NCBI GenBank assembly: GCA_015485245.1
Contig: WFTY01000292.1
Span: forward strand, 1-9,289
Origin: Anaerolineales bacterium
Lineage (GTDB): Bacteria; Chloroflexota; Anaerolineae; Anaerolineales; UBA11858
DNA length: 9,289 bases
Direction: 5' to 3'
A program made the translations under genes and the position numbers. The notes under the pieces were generated by a model. The model worked only from the letters and a program-made list of their open reading frames with translations. It searched no databases and was not told the origin of the DNA. Below are positions 1 through 7,073 of this stretch, piece after piece. The first letter of the stretch is position 1. Every line of letters starts with the position of its first letter.

Positions 1-1727
1 CCCCCGACGGCCCCGAAATCGAGGCCACCTTCAAGGATATTGAAAACAAGGTCGCTGCGTTCGAGGCGCACCGCCCCCGGCTGACTCCCGAAATCGCTTT
101 CGAGGATTTCATGGCCATTGTCAAAGAGCTGGAAGCGATCACCACGCTCTCATACAAACTGGATGCCTATCCCAGCCTGTGGTTCGCCGCGGACACCCAA
201 AGCCAGGAAGCCCAGGCACTGATGGCGCGCGTGCAGCAATTCATGGCGCAGATGCAAAACCGCACCCTGTTCTTCTCTCTCTGGTGGAAAGAGCTGGATG
301 AGGAAAACGCCCGGCGGTTGATGGAACCCAGCGGCGACTACCGCTACTGGCTGGAAGGGATGCGTCACTTCAAGCCACACACCCTCAGCGAGCCAGAGGA
401 AAAAATCATCAACATCAAAGACGTGACCGGCTCGCAAGCGCTGGTCACGCTTTACGATTCAATCACCAACCGCTACATCTTCAAGGTGGAGGTGAACGGC
501 GAGGTTCAAGCGTTCACGCGCGGACAACTGGCCCCCCTGATCCAGGGCACAGACCCGGACTTGCGCGCCGCCGCTTATCAGGAAATGTACCGCGTTTACG
601 GCGAGGACGCCCCTATTCTGGGGCAAATGTATCAAACATTGATTCGCGATTGGCGCGCCGAAAACGTGGAAATGCGCCAATACCCCTCACCCATCTCCGC
701 CCGCAACCTGGTCAACGATCTGCCCGATCAGGTCGTAAACACGCTGCTGGAAGTATGTCGGGCCAACATCGGGTTGTTCCAACGCTATTTCAGGCTCAAA
801 GCCAGATGGCTGGGCATGGAGAAACTGCGCCGCTACGACATCTACGCGCCGGTGGCCGAGGCCAGCAAAACCTACGACTTCGACACCGCCGTTAACCTGA
901 CTCTGGACGCGTTTCGCGATTTCACCCCGGCGATCGCCGAACTGGCTGAGAAGGTGTTCGCCGAAAATCACATCGATAGCGAAGTACGCAAAGGCAAACA
1001 GAATGGCGCTTTCTGCGCCTCAGTGGTGCCGGGGATCACGCCCTACGTCAAGGTCAATTACCAGGGCAGGGCCAACGACGTGGCTACGCTGGCACACGAA
1101 CTCGGCCACGCCATCCATGCCATGCTGGCCTTTGACCACAATGTATTCACCTTCCACGCCGCGCTGCCCATGGCCGAGAACGCCTCAACCTTCGGGGAGA
1201 TGCTGCTGGTAGATCGCCTGCTGGAAATCGAGGACGACCCGGACGTGCGCCGCGATATCCTCTTTCGCCAAGTGGACGCTGCCCATGCCACCATCATCCG
1301 CCAGGCCTTCTTCGCGATGTTTGAGCTTGCGGCGCACGACATGGTCGCGAAAGGCGCGACGGTGGATCAACTGGCGGAACTCTACTTCGAAAATCTGCAA
1401 TCCCAGTTTGGCAACGCGGTGGAGATCAACGAGGAATTCAAATGGGAGTGGGTCTCCATCCCCCACTTCTTCCACGTGCCGTTCTACGTTTACGCCTACA
1501 GCTTTGGACAGTTGCTGGTGCTCTCGCTCTACAGACAGTACAAGGCGGAGGGCGCGGCCTTCAAACCGCGCTATCTGGAAGTGCTGATGGCCGGCGGTTC
1601 AGCCTCCCCAGGGGCGATTTGCGCTCAGGCAGGGCTGGACATCACCAAAGCCGAGTTCTGGCAGGGCGGCTTCGACGTGATCGCTGGAATGATCGCCCAA
1701 CTGGAAGCCATGCCGATGGCGGCATAA
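1..1727 (+). CDS. pepF: M3B family oligoendopeptidase F-like zinc metallopeptidase (5' end outside window)
   Basis: Cytoplasmic zinc peptidase that cleaves short peptides, probably in peptide recycling or amino-acid supply. Complete codons begin at base 3 and the frame is open to the left edge. The 36 codons before the first ATG (111) read as normal PepF N-terminal sequence (for example KDIENKVAAFEAHRPRLTP), so that ATG is internal and the real start lies outside the window. 574 residues are visible; the family is usually about 590-610, so only a short piece is missing. The zinc-binding HELGH is at visible residues 365-369 (bases 1095-1109), with E366 as the catalytic glutamate. The third zinc ligand is probably E392 in AENASTFGE. 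The His/Tyr-rich stretch HVPFYVYAYSFGQ (from residue 491) is the usual C-terminal active-site segment. There is no signal peptide in the visible part. The gene ends in TAA and is followed at once by an intrinsic terminator. The family call is secure; the exact subgroup and substrates are not. Confidence 0.93.
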   Translation, partial: PDGPEIEATFKDIENKVAAFEAHRPRLTPEIAFEDFMAIVKELEAITTLSYKLDAYPSLWFAADTQSQEAQALMARVQQFMAQMQNRTLFFSLWWKELDEENARRLMEPSGDYRYWLEGMRHFKPHTLSEPEEKIINIKDVTGSQALVTLYDSITNRYIFKVEVNGEVQAFTRGQLAPLIQGTDPDLRAAAYQEMYRVYGEDAPILGQMYQTLIRDWRAENVEMRQYPSPISARNLVNDLPDQVVNTLLEVCRANIGLFQRYFRLKARWLGMEKLRRYDIYAPVAEASKTYDFDTAVNLTLDAFRDFTPAIAELAEKVFAENHIDSEVRKGKQNGAFCASVVPGITPYVKVNYQGRANDVATLAHELGHAIHAMLAFDHNVFTFHAALPMAENASTFGEMLLVDRLLEIEDDPDVRRDILFRQVDAAHATIIRQAFFAMFELAAHDMVAKGATVDQLAELYFENLQSQFGNAVEINEEFKWEWVSIPHFFHVPFYVYAYSFGQLLVLSLYRQYKAEGAAFKPRYLEVLMAGGSASPGAICAQAGLDITKAEFWQGGFDVIAGMIAQLEAMPMAA

Positions 1728-1738
1728 TCGCCTCTGCG

Positions 1739-1774
1739 CCCTCTCGCGGGTTTTGAACCTGCGGGAGGGTTTTT
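1739..1774 (+). terminator. Intrinsic terminator after the M3 peptidase
   Basis: A 14-bp stem pairs 1739-1752 with 1756-1769 around a TTG loop. It contains two G-U wobbles (1744/1764 and 1748/1760) and is followed by five T at 1770-1774. The stem begins 12 nt after the peptidase stop codon. On the minus strand the same hairpin is not followed by a T run, so it should act mainly on plus-strand transcripts. It is also the only hairpin seen beyond the end of the convergent permease gene, so it may serve that transcript weakly. Confidence 0.88.
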
Positions 1775-1777
1775 ACA

Positions 1778-3310
1778 TCACAGCGAGAGCCACACACCTA
1801 CGCCCGCCATTACGCTGACCAGCAGCACCAGCAGCCCGGTGTAGAGCAGCATCTGGCGCAGCACCTCGCCCTCACGCCCGGCCATACCTCCCGTGCTGGC
1901 GCCGACCACAATCTTGGTGGGGGCAACTACCGAGCCAAGCGCGCCGCCGGCGTTCTGCGCCGCCAGGATCAACGCCACGCTGTAGCCCAGCAATTCAGCG
2001 GTGCGCATTTGCAGCACCGAAAAGACCACGTTGGAATTAGTGTTGCTGCCGGTCATGAACGCTCCCAGCGCCCCGATCCAGGGGGCAATCAAGGGGAAGG
2101 CGGCTCCAACCCCTTCGGCCAGGCCGCGCGCCAGCGTCTCGGTCATCCCGGCATGCTGCATCACCACCGCCATTGCCACCATCGAGGCAATCCCCACGCT
2201 GGAAGACATCACTCGCCGCACTGTGCCGCTGAGGATGCGCCGCGGCGCGCTTTCCGAATACCAGCCGGCTTTTTTGTAAATCCAATAGGCCACCACAGAA
2301 GCGTACAGCAGAATCGCTCCGGCATGCCGGAATACCGGGATATCGCGCCCACTCCCCGCGGGGGTGAGATACCCCAGGGAGGTCTGCACTTCCGAAAATT
2401 CCAGATGAATCCGCACACCCCCCAACGCGGCGCGCACCGCGGGGATCAATTGAATCCCCAGGGTAAACAGCACCAGTACTCCATAACCGGAAATCGCGAT
2501 CCCCAGCGCGCGCGCGTCCAGAGGTTCCCCATTATCATCCGCCTGTCCGCGATAACGCCGCGCCAGAGGATACGAGACCAGCAGCCCGGCCAGGCCGCCG
2601 AGGAAGGACGCGATATTCCACAGGCCAATGTTGGCGGCCAGATAATGCACTCCTCCCATCACCAGCGCCAGCAGCAAAACCGGAAGCGCCAGACGCCGCA
2701 CTGCCGCCCACCCTCCGGCGGCATGCGCTACCATCAACCCCACCGCCAGGCCGGAGATTCCCAAAAAGAGCGCTGAATAGGGCGCCAGCAGCGGCCAGTC
2801 GAGGCCGGTAGCCGCCATCATGGCGTTGAAGGAAGACCCCAGCGAGCCAAACGTCACCGACCAGGAATGCCCCAGCGAGGGGATGACCACCGCCGAGAGC
2901 GGCGGAAACCCCAGCCCGCCCATCAGCGGAGCGATCACCGCCACGGGCACACCAAAGCCCCCCACTCCCTGAAGGAAAGAAGCAAACGCCCAGCCGATCA
3001 TCAGCGCCAGCATGCCTTTGTCGGCGGTGAGGTGAGGCAGCGCCTGCCCGATGACCCTGATTGCCCCGGCTTCATCCGCCACACGGAAGAGCAAAAACGC
3101 CGTCCAGATAACGAATAACACGTCAAAGGTGAGCAACAGCGCTTTGACGTGCGCCACGGCCAGCAACTGCGCTCCGGCGCCAAAGTGCGACATGGCGATC
3201 AACAACGCGGCCAGGTACCCCGCCGCGCCCGCGCGGGAAGCTCCCCAACGGTAGCCCACCATGAGGATTAAAATAACCAGGATCGGTGCAAAGGAGAGTG
3301 CAGTGTTCAT
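1778..3310 (-). CDS. lctP: L-lactate/glycolate permease family transporter (LctP)
   Basis: Inner-membrane secondary transporter of the lactate permease family, which takes up L-lactate and related 2-hydroxy acids such as glycolate with protons. The 510-residue protein is almost entirely hydrophobic, with roughly a dozen membrane segments. Family signatures are FLQGVGGFGVPVAV (112-125), GHSWSVTFGSLG (147-158), TGSNTNSNVVFSVLQ (420-434), QNAGGALGS (452-460) and GREGEVLR (478-485). Where E. coli LldP has an IHNVVA-type segment this protein has APTKIVVGAST (463-473), a variant form. It is shorter than E. coli LldP (about 550), mainly at the N-terminus. The ATG has GAAGGG 7 nt upstream. It is the last gene of the minus-strand series, 71 nt after the CPBP protease gene, and converges on the peptidase gene. 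No lactate dehydrogenase or LutABC gene is in the window, so the physiological substrate is inferred from family only. Confidence 0.9.
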   Translation of the reverse strand: MNTALSFAPILVILILMVGYRWGASRAGAAGYLAALLIAMSHFGAGAQLLAVAHVKALLLTFDVLFVIWTAFLLFRVADEAGAIRVIGQALPHLTADKGMLALMIGWAFASFLQGVGGFGVPVAVIAPLMGGLGFPPLSAVVIPSLGHSWSVTFGSLGSSFNAMMAATGLDWPLLAPYSALFLGISGLAVGLMVAHAAGGWAAVRRLALPVLLLALVMGGVHYLAANIGLWNIASFLGGLAGLLVSYPLARRYRGQADDNGEPLDARALGIAISGYGVLVLFTLGIQLIPAVRAALGGVRIHLEFSEVQTSLGYLTPAGSGRDIPVFRHAGAILLYASVVAYWIYKKAGWYSESAPRRILSGTVRRVMSSSVGIASMVAMAVVMQHAGMTETLARGLAEGVGAAFPLIAPWIGALGAFMTGSNTNSNVVFSVLQMRTAELLGYSVALILAAQNAGGALGSVVAPTKIVVGASTGGMAGREGEVLRQMLLYTGLLVLLVSVMAGVGVWLSL

Positions 3311-3337
3311 CTTCGCGCCCTTCGTGACTTCGCGTTT
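3311..3337. repeat. Short CGAAG-type degenerate direct repeat abutting the permease start
   Basis: On the minus strand the 27 bases just before the permease ATG contain three CGAAG cores, in the settings ACGCGAAG, TCACGAAGG and GCGCGAAG, spaced 8 and 9 nt apart. On the plus strand the CTTCG cores begin at 3311, 3320 and 3328. The element runs directly into the ATG and supplies its Shine-Dalgarno-like GAAGGG. It resembles CACGAAG-rich intergenic sequence that I remember from other environmental genomes; that comparison is from memory. Function is unknown. Confidence 0.5.
3318..3323 (-). promoter_or_regulatory. Ribosome binding site of the permease
   Basis: GAAGGG on the minus strand lies 7 nt before the ATG at 3310. 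It overlaps the CGAAG repeat, so the repeat itself forms part of the translation start region. Confidence 0.6.
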
Positions 3338-3381
3338 CCAGCTACCCTGCGATTTCGTCTCATCCGCTTATCCACCCAAAT

Positions 3382-4260
3382 TCAGGGCCGTTTTTTCGCG
3401 CCAGTCAGCCACCAGATGGCGGCGAACCCGACCACCATGGCGGGCAGCAACACCAGCCCGGCCTCCGGGCCAAACGCTCCCCCGGTGAACAGCTCCGGGC
3501 CGTCCACCGAAATACGCATCAACGGATAGATGTCCAGTCCACTGACCGGGAAGCCAAAGACCACGCCCTCAAAGACGTTCCAGCCAATATGCAGCCCGAT
3601 GGGCAGCCACAGGCGACCGGTGCGCACATACCCATAGGCCATGAACACGCCGGCAATGAAAATACCCGCCACACTGACCCAGGTGGCATTGGGATTACCC
3701 AGGTGCAACAGGCCAAACACCGCCGAGGAGAACACCACTCCCCAGGCCAGGTTCAGCCCCGAGGCCACCGTCTGCAAATGATAGCCGCGGCTGAGCAACT
3801 CTTCGTTCCAGCCCACCAGAACAAAAATCAGGATCATCAAGCCCGTTTTGCGCAACACATCCGTCGCCGGTTCAAGCTGCCAGGCAAACCCGTGGAACGT
3901 CACCCAGCCGAGCGCCCATTCCAGCAGGAAAATCAACCCCATCATCACACCGGTGATCAGGATGCCCAACCCCAGCTCGCGCCCGACGCGGCGATCCAGC
4001 TTCACCCCCAGGCTGACGAAACTGCGCCGGTCGAGGAAACGCCTCGCCAGGTACACCGAGAGAGTAATCACCACCAGTTCGGCAAGCTGATTGAGCATCA
4101 ATGCCGAGGCGCCATTCTGCCAACTCGCAGGCAACGCCAGGTAGGCGAACCCCAAAGCAAAGGCGATCACCCCCATCAACAAGGTTTGCAACAACAGTCG
4201 CCATCCCGCCCGCAAACGCGGTTCAGCGGGCGAGACGAAGACCCGTTTAATCCAATTCAT
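3382..4260 (-). CDS. CPBP family intramembrane glutamic endopeptidase (CAAX/Abi type)
   Basis: Membrane-embedded protease of the CPBP (Rce1/Abi) family. The 292-residue protein shows about eight hydrophobic segments. All three family motifs are present: EELLSRG with the E153-E154...R158 pattern, FGLLH (F182...H186), and HIGWN (H224...N228). These supply the residues expected around the active site. The start is placed at the ATG 4258-4260 because GAGGAG lies 7 nt upstream. A longer reading from TTG 4275 would begin at that Shine-Dalgarno sequence and add only five residues. The start overlaps the 3' end of the hydrolase gene by 14 nt, so translational coupling is likely. Bacterial members have been linked to bacteriocin self-immunity or to processing of membrane proteins. 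No bacteriocin-like gene lies nearby, so the substrate is unknown. The family call is strong, the role open. Confidence 0.88.
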   Translation of the reverse strand: MNWIKRVFVSPAEPRLRAGWRLLLQTLLMGVIAFALGFAYLALPASWQNGASALMLNQLAELVVITLSVYLARRFLDRRSFVSLGVKLDRRVGRELGLGILITGVMMGLIFLLEWALGWVTFHGFAWQLEPATDVLRKTGLMILIFVLVGWNEELLSRGYHLQTVASGLNLAWGVVFSSAVFGLLHLGNPNATWVSVAGIFIAGVFMAYGYVRTGRLWLPIGLHIGWNVFEGVVFGFPVSGLDIYPLMRISVDGPELFTGGAFGPEAGLVLLPAMVVGFAAIWWLTGAKKRP

Positions 4261-5125
4261 GCAATGGCTCCTCAAAGTTTTCTATCTCCCGAACAAAGTT
4301 TATGATGCGCTCCGCCACCCACTGCGGTTTCTCCAACGGCAAGAGATGCGTGGCGTCGGGTGCCACCTGCAAATCGGTTTGGGGGACGCGACGCAGGAAC
4401 AAGTTCGCCGCCTGGGGGAAAAACGTATCGGACGCGGCAGCGCGCAGCAGCAACACCGGCATTTTCAGGCGCGGCAACGCCCGCCAGGTCTCCACATCCC
4501 GCAACATGCCGGTGCGGTAGATTTGCACCTCCCACTCCGGGGAATAACGCAACTCCACGCCGCCTTCCGGGCGCGGGGCGGCCAGCGCGTCCACGTAAGC
4601 GCGCAACGCCTCATCGCTCAAGCGAGCGAACACCGGCTTGCGACGGTAAAGTTCATACATCCGTTCTGCACTCTCGAACACGCGGCGACGGCGCCGCGCC
4701 GCGGCGATCAGGGGGTGCAGTCGCTCCCCCAGGCCCAGGCGGATAAGCCAGCGCCAGAGATAGGAAAACCAGCGAGGGAACAACACCGGATCAATCAGCA
4801 CCAGCGCGCGAAACAGCTCTGGGCGGCGCAAGGCGGCCATCAACGTAGCCATTGCCCCCAGCGAATGGCCGCAGCCAACCACGTGCTCCAGGCCCTGCGC
4901 CTCCATCCAGGCGATCAAGTCATCCGCCAAAGGAGACCAATCGCGAATGCTTTCCGGCTTCGCTCCCGGCCACAGCGGGCGCAAGGGCGCGGCCAAAACG
5001 CGGAAATGCCCGCTCAACGCCTCGAGCAGCGGCCGGTAGGCCGCGGGCGGATAACCATTGGCATGGGCGAAGTGCAGTACCGGGCCCTGTTGCCCTAAGC
5101 GCAAAACAGGCAGATCAGGCTGCAC
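4247..5125 (-). CDS. Alpha/beta hydrolase fold protein
   Basis: Single-domain alpha/beta hydrolase of 292 residues, probably a cytoplasmic esterase, lipase or related enzyme; the substrate cannot be read from the sequence. It has an N-terminal HANG oxyanion segment (21-24), the nucleophile elbow GHSLG with S88 (86-90), and LKMPVLLL followed by D233 as the likely acid. H260 in DATHLLPLEKP is the likely catalytic histidine. The region around 115-200 forms a helical cap with an unusual run of five arginines (144-148). The start is GTG at 5123-5125, with AAGGGGG ending 5 nt upstream. No upstream extension is possible because the preceding codon is the TAG of the small membrane protein gene, in the same frame. 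There is no signal peptide. The 3' end overlaps the CPBP protease start by 14 nt. The fold assignment is firm. Confidence 0.87.
   Translation of the reverse strand: MQPDLPVLRLGQQGPVLHFAHANGYPPAAYRPLLEALSGHFRVLAAPLRPLWPGAKPESIRDWSPLADDLIAWMEAQGLEHVVGCGHSLGAMATLMAALRRPELFRALVLIDPVLFPRWFSYLWRWLIRLGLGERLHPLIAAARRRRRVFESAERMYELYRRKPVFARLSDEALRAYVDALAAPRPEGGVELRYSPEWEVQIYRTGMLRDVETWRALPRLKMPVLLLRAAASDTFFPQAANLFLRRVPQTDLQVAPDATHLLPLEKPQWVAERIINFVREIENFEEPLHELD
4268..4273 (-). promoter_or_regulatory. Ribosome binding site that fixes the CPBP protease start
   Basis: A strong GAGGAG on the minus strand sits inside the end of the hydrolase coding region, 7 nt before the ATG at 4260. It rules against the TTG at 4275, which overlaps the site itself. 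Confidence 0.8.
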
Positions 5126-5365
5126 CTAATCCCCCTTCTTCTTGCCGCCAAACAAACGGCGGAGCAGGCGTAAACGCTCGGTCGGAGCCGAGCGCGGACG
5201 ACCTTTCCACCACAGGAAAAAGCCCAGCGGGGTGGCTAAAAAGCCAATCAAAGCCACTTTCATCTGATCTTCGGGCTTCGCCCCCTCCAACGATGCAAAG
5301 AACAAAATCAAAGCCGCGCTACCCACGATGAGAAAAAAGATTCCCGTGCGCGCCTTGAAACTCAT
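5126..5365 (-). CDS. Small two-helix membrane protein, function unknown
   Basis: I do not recognise this 79-residue protein. It has two hydrophobic stretches, about residues 9-26 (IFFLIVGSAALILFFASL) and 37-53 (VALIGFLATPLGFFLWW). They are joined by a short acidic loop (EGAKPEDQ) and followed by a strongly basic tail rich in Arg and Lys (RLRLLRRLFGGKKKGD). Two membrane helices with the basic tail in the cytoplasm is the likely topology. The ATG has GGGAG 9 nt upstream, and codon use resembles the neighbours, which supports a real gene. It follows the aldehyde dehydrogenase by 38 nt. Its TAG stop directly precedes the in-frame GTG of the hydrolase, so the two are almost certainly translated from one mRNA. 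The basic tail could bind anionic lipid or another protein; this is only inference. Confidence 0.75.
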   Translation of the reverse strand: MSFKARTGIFFLIVGSAALILFFASLEGAKPEDQMKVALIGFLATPLGFFLWWKGRPRSAPTERLRLLRRLFGGKKKGD

Positions 5366-5403
5366 ACGACTTCTCTCCCTTCGCGGGGGCGATCACATTA
5401 CCG

Positions 5404-6975
5404 TCAATCAATCACGGTACGGCTTTGCTCATGCATATACAGCGGCAGGTAGTAATGTCCGCCGGCGTTCTTTCCGGTTGAGCCAGAGGCCTTCCAGCCG
5501 CCAAACGGCTGATACCCCGGCCAGGCGCCGGTCGAGGCACCCTGAGGGCGATTGGCATAGCAAACCCCGGCCTGGATGTTTTCAAAGAACCAGCGGGCTT
5601 CCTCCCTGCTGCCATAAAAGCCGGCGGTCAGGCCATAATCCACGTCGTTCGCCAGGGCCATTGCCGCGTCCAGGTTATCCACTTTATGCATCATCGTGAT
5701 GGGCAGGAACATCTCATCCTTCCACAGATGATGCTCCAGTGGGACGTCCACCGCCACGGTTGGCTGGCAGAAAAAGCCTTTCGCCAGGTCGCCCTCGGTG
5801 ACCACCTCACCGCCGATCGCCAGCCGCCCCACCTCGCTGAGTTCAGCGCTATATTGCTGAAAATTACGATAAGCCCAGCGGCTGATTACCGGCCCCAGGT
5901 AAACATCTCGCTCGGTGGGGTTCCCCACTTTCAGCTCGCTCGTCAGCTCAACCACCCGGTCGAGGAGATCAGCATAAATCGGGGACTCCACGTAAATGCG
6001 CGAGGCGGCAGAGCACTTCTGCCCCTGCAGGCCAAACGCCGAGCGCACAATGCCCACCGCGGCGCGCTCCACATCCGCGTGCCGCGAGACAATCACCGGA
6101 TTCTTGCCTCCCAGCTCAAGGATCACGGGGCGAACATACTTCCCCTGGGCAAACTGACGGTAAATCCCCATGCCCACTTCGTACGAACCGGTAAAGGTCA
6201 ACCCGTCCACGTCTGAGTGTGCAACCAGGGACTGCGCCATCACTTTATCCGAACCGGTGACGTAGTTCACCACGCCAGCCGGTAGGCCGGCATCAAGGAA
6301 GCACTCCGCCAGCAACCGCACCGTCCAGGGAGTATCCGGGGCAGGCTTCATCACCACCGTATTTCCGGCTACCAGCGCCGCGCCCGCCGGGCCGCCGGTC
6401 AAAGCGGCGGGGAAGTTAAACGGGCTGATCACCAGCCAGACACCATAGGGGCGCAACACCGAGGTATTGGTCGCCGTGTACCCCACCAGCGGGTCTTTGC
6501 CCATCTGAACGACGTAGCCATTGTTGCGCTCCATCTCATCACAGGCATAACGAATCAGCGCCGGGGCTTCGGCTACATCCCCCAGAGCTTCCATGCGGTT
6601 TTTGCCCACCTCCAGCGAGGTGACTGCGGCGATCTCAAACAGGCGTTCGTCCATCAAATCTGCCGCCCGGCGGAGCAGAGCAACGCGCTCCGGCCACGGG
6701 GTGCGGCTCCAGGCGGGAAAGGCCGCTTTCGCGGCAGCAATTGCCGCGGCGGCATCTTCTTCCGAGCCCATCGGAAAATACGCCAGCACCTGCTCCGCGT
6801 CAGCGGGGTTGATGCTTTTAAACTGATGACCGGCAAAACGCTCCTCACCACCAATCAACATGCCATAAGCGCCGCCAATCTTCTGCTTCGCCTCCTCCAG
6901 AGCAGTCTCATAACGGGTGTGCAGCTCCTCCGGCGGATCGAACATGGTGGCATATGTTAACTGAAAAGTACCCAT
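5404..6975 (-). CDS. Aldehyde dehydrogenase, 1-pyrroline-5-carboxylate dehydrogenase-like
   Basis: NAD(P)-dependent aldehyde dehydrogenase of 523 residues. The best guess is oxidation of glutamate-gamma-semialdehyde (P5C) to glutamate in proline breakdown. Active-site elements are SPFNFP with N187 (184-189), the cofactor lysine K210 in VVMKP, FTGS (261-264), ELGGK with general base E287, and the nucleophile C321 in GQKCS. The end reads QPFGGWKASGSTGKNAGG (489-506). SPFNF, the length and the C-terminus fit P5C dehydrogenases. The usual EIFGP/EMFGP motif is EMFLP (421-425), which marks a less-studied subgroup, so the substrate is uncertain. The start is the ATG at 6973-6975 with GGAG 8 nt upstream. 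The open frame continues to 7122, but those 49 codons overlap the phosphoribosyltransferase gene and do not look like family sequence. No proline dehydrogenase is in the window. The gene follows the phosphoribosyltransferase after 98 nt, in which I see no convincing promoter or terminator. Confidence 0.85.
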   Translation of the reverse strand: MGTFQLTYATMFDPPEELHTRYETALEEAKQKIGGAYGMLIGGEERFAGHQFKSINPADAEQVLAYFPMGSEEDAAAAIAAAKAAFPAWSRTPWPERVALLRRAADLMDERLFEIAAVTSLEVGKNRMEALGDVAEAPALIRYACDEMERNNGYVVQMGKDPLVGYTATNTSVLRPYGVWLVISPFNFPAALTGGPAGAALVAGNTVVMKPAPDTPWTVRLLAECFLDAGLPAGVVNYVTGSDKVMAQSLVAHSDVDGLTFTGSYEVGMGIYRQFAQGKYVRPVILELGGKNPVIVSRHADVERAAVGIVRSAFGLQGQKCSAASRIYVESPIYADLLDRVVELTSELKVGNPTERDVYLGPVISRWAYRNFQQYSAELSEVGRLAIGGEVVTEGDLAKGFFCQPTVAVDVPLEHHLWKDEMFLPITMMHKVDNLDAAMALANDVDYGLTAGFYGSREEARWFFENIQAGVCYANRPQGASTGAWPGYQPFGGWKASGSTGKNAGGHYYLPLYMHEQSRTVID

Positions 6976-6983
6976 AAAAGTTT

Positions 6984-6987
6984 CTCC
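6984..6987 (-). promoter_or_regulatory. Ribosome binding site that fixes the aldehyde dehydrogenase start
   Basis: GGAG on the minus strand lies 8 nt before the ATG at 6975. It supports this start over the upstream in-frame codon at 7122. Confidence 0.65.
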
Positions 6988-7073
6988 AGTGGCGTTAAAT
7001 TTACCCAGGGCAAGCGTCTGGGCGAGAGGCCTCCTCCCCCCTTGCAGGCTTTCCCGCGAACACGCCTCCTGGT

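Noticed and set aside
2009..2776. Long plus-strand open frame opposite the permease gene
   Set aside because: Its protein is rich in Arg, His, Gln and Pro, typical of an antisense shadow of a GC-rich gene. The minus-strand permease has full family motifs.
3382..4260. CPBP protease as part of a bacteriocin immunity or phage-defence cassette
   Set aside because: No bacteriocin precursor, exporter, toxin or defence gene is in the window; the neighbours are metabolic genes.
4261..4275. CPBP protease start at TTG 4275
   Set aside because: The TTG overlaps the GAGGAG that serves the ATG at 4260; it would add only five residues.
4680..4710. GC-rich palindrome-like stretch within the hydrolase gene
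   Set aside because: It is explained by five consecutive arginine codons; no regulatory role is supported.
3589..5098. Long plus-strand open frames opposite the CPBP protease and hydrolase genes
   Set aside because: They are low-complexity, antisense-type translations without motifs; the minus-strand frames have complete catalytic motifs.
7029..7045. Purine-rich minus-strand run (AAGGGGGGAGGAGG) resembling a very strong Shine-Dalgarno site, possibly for a leader peptide
   Set aside because: No ATG, GTG or TTG follows at a normal distance, and no short reading frame of interest is present.
6976..7073. Possible promoter in the 98-nt gap before the aldehyde dehydrogenase gene (AT-rich TAAATT near 7000)
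   Set aside because: The best -35 partner at 17 nt (TCGCCC) matches TTGACA at only three positions. The short inverted repeats nearby (CCCAG/CTGGG, GCGGG/CCTGC) lack a T run, so no terminator is called either.
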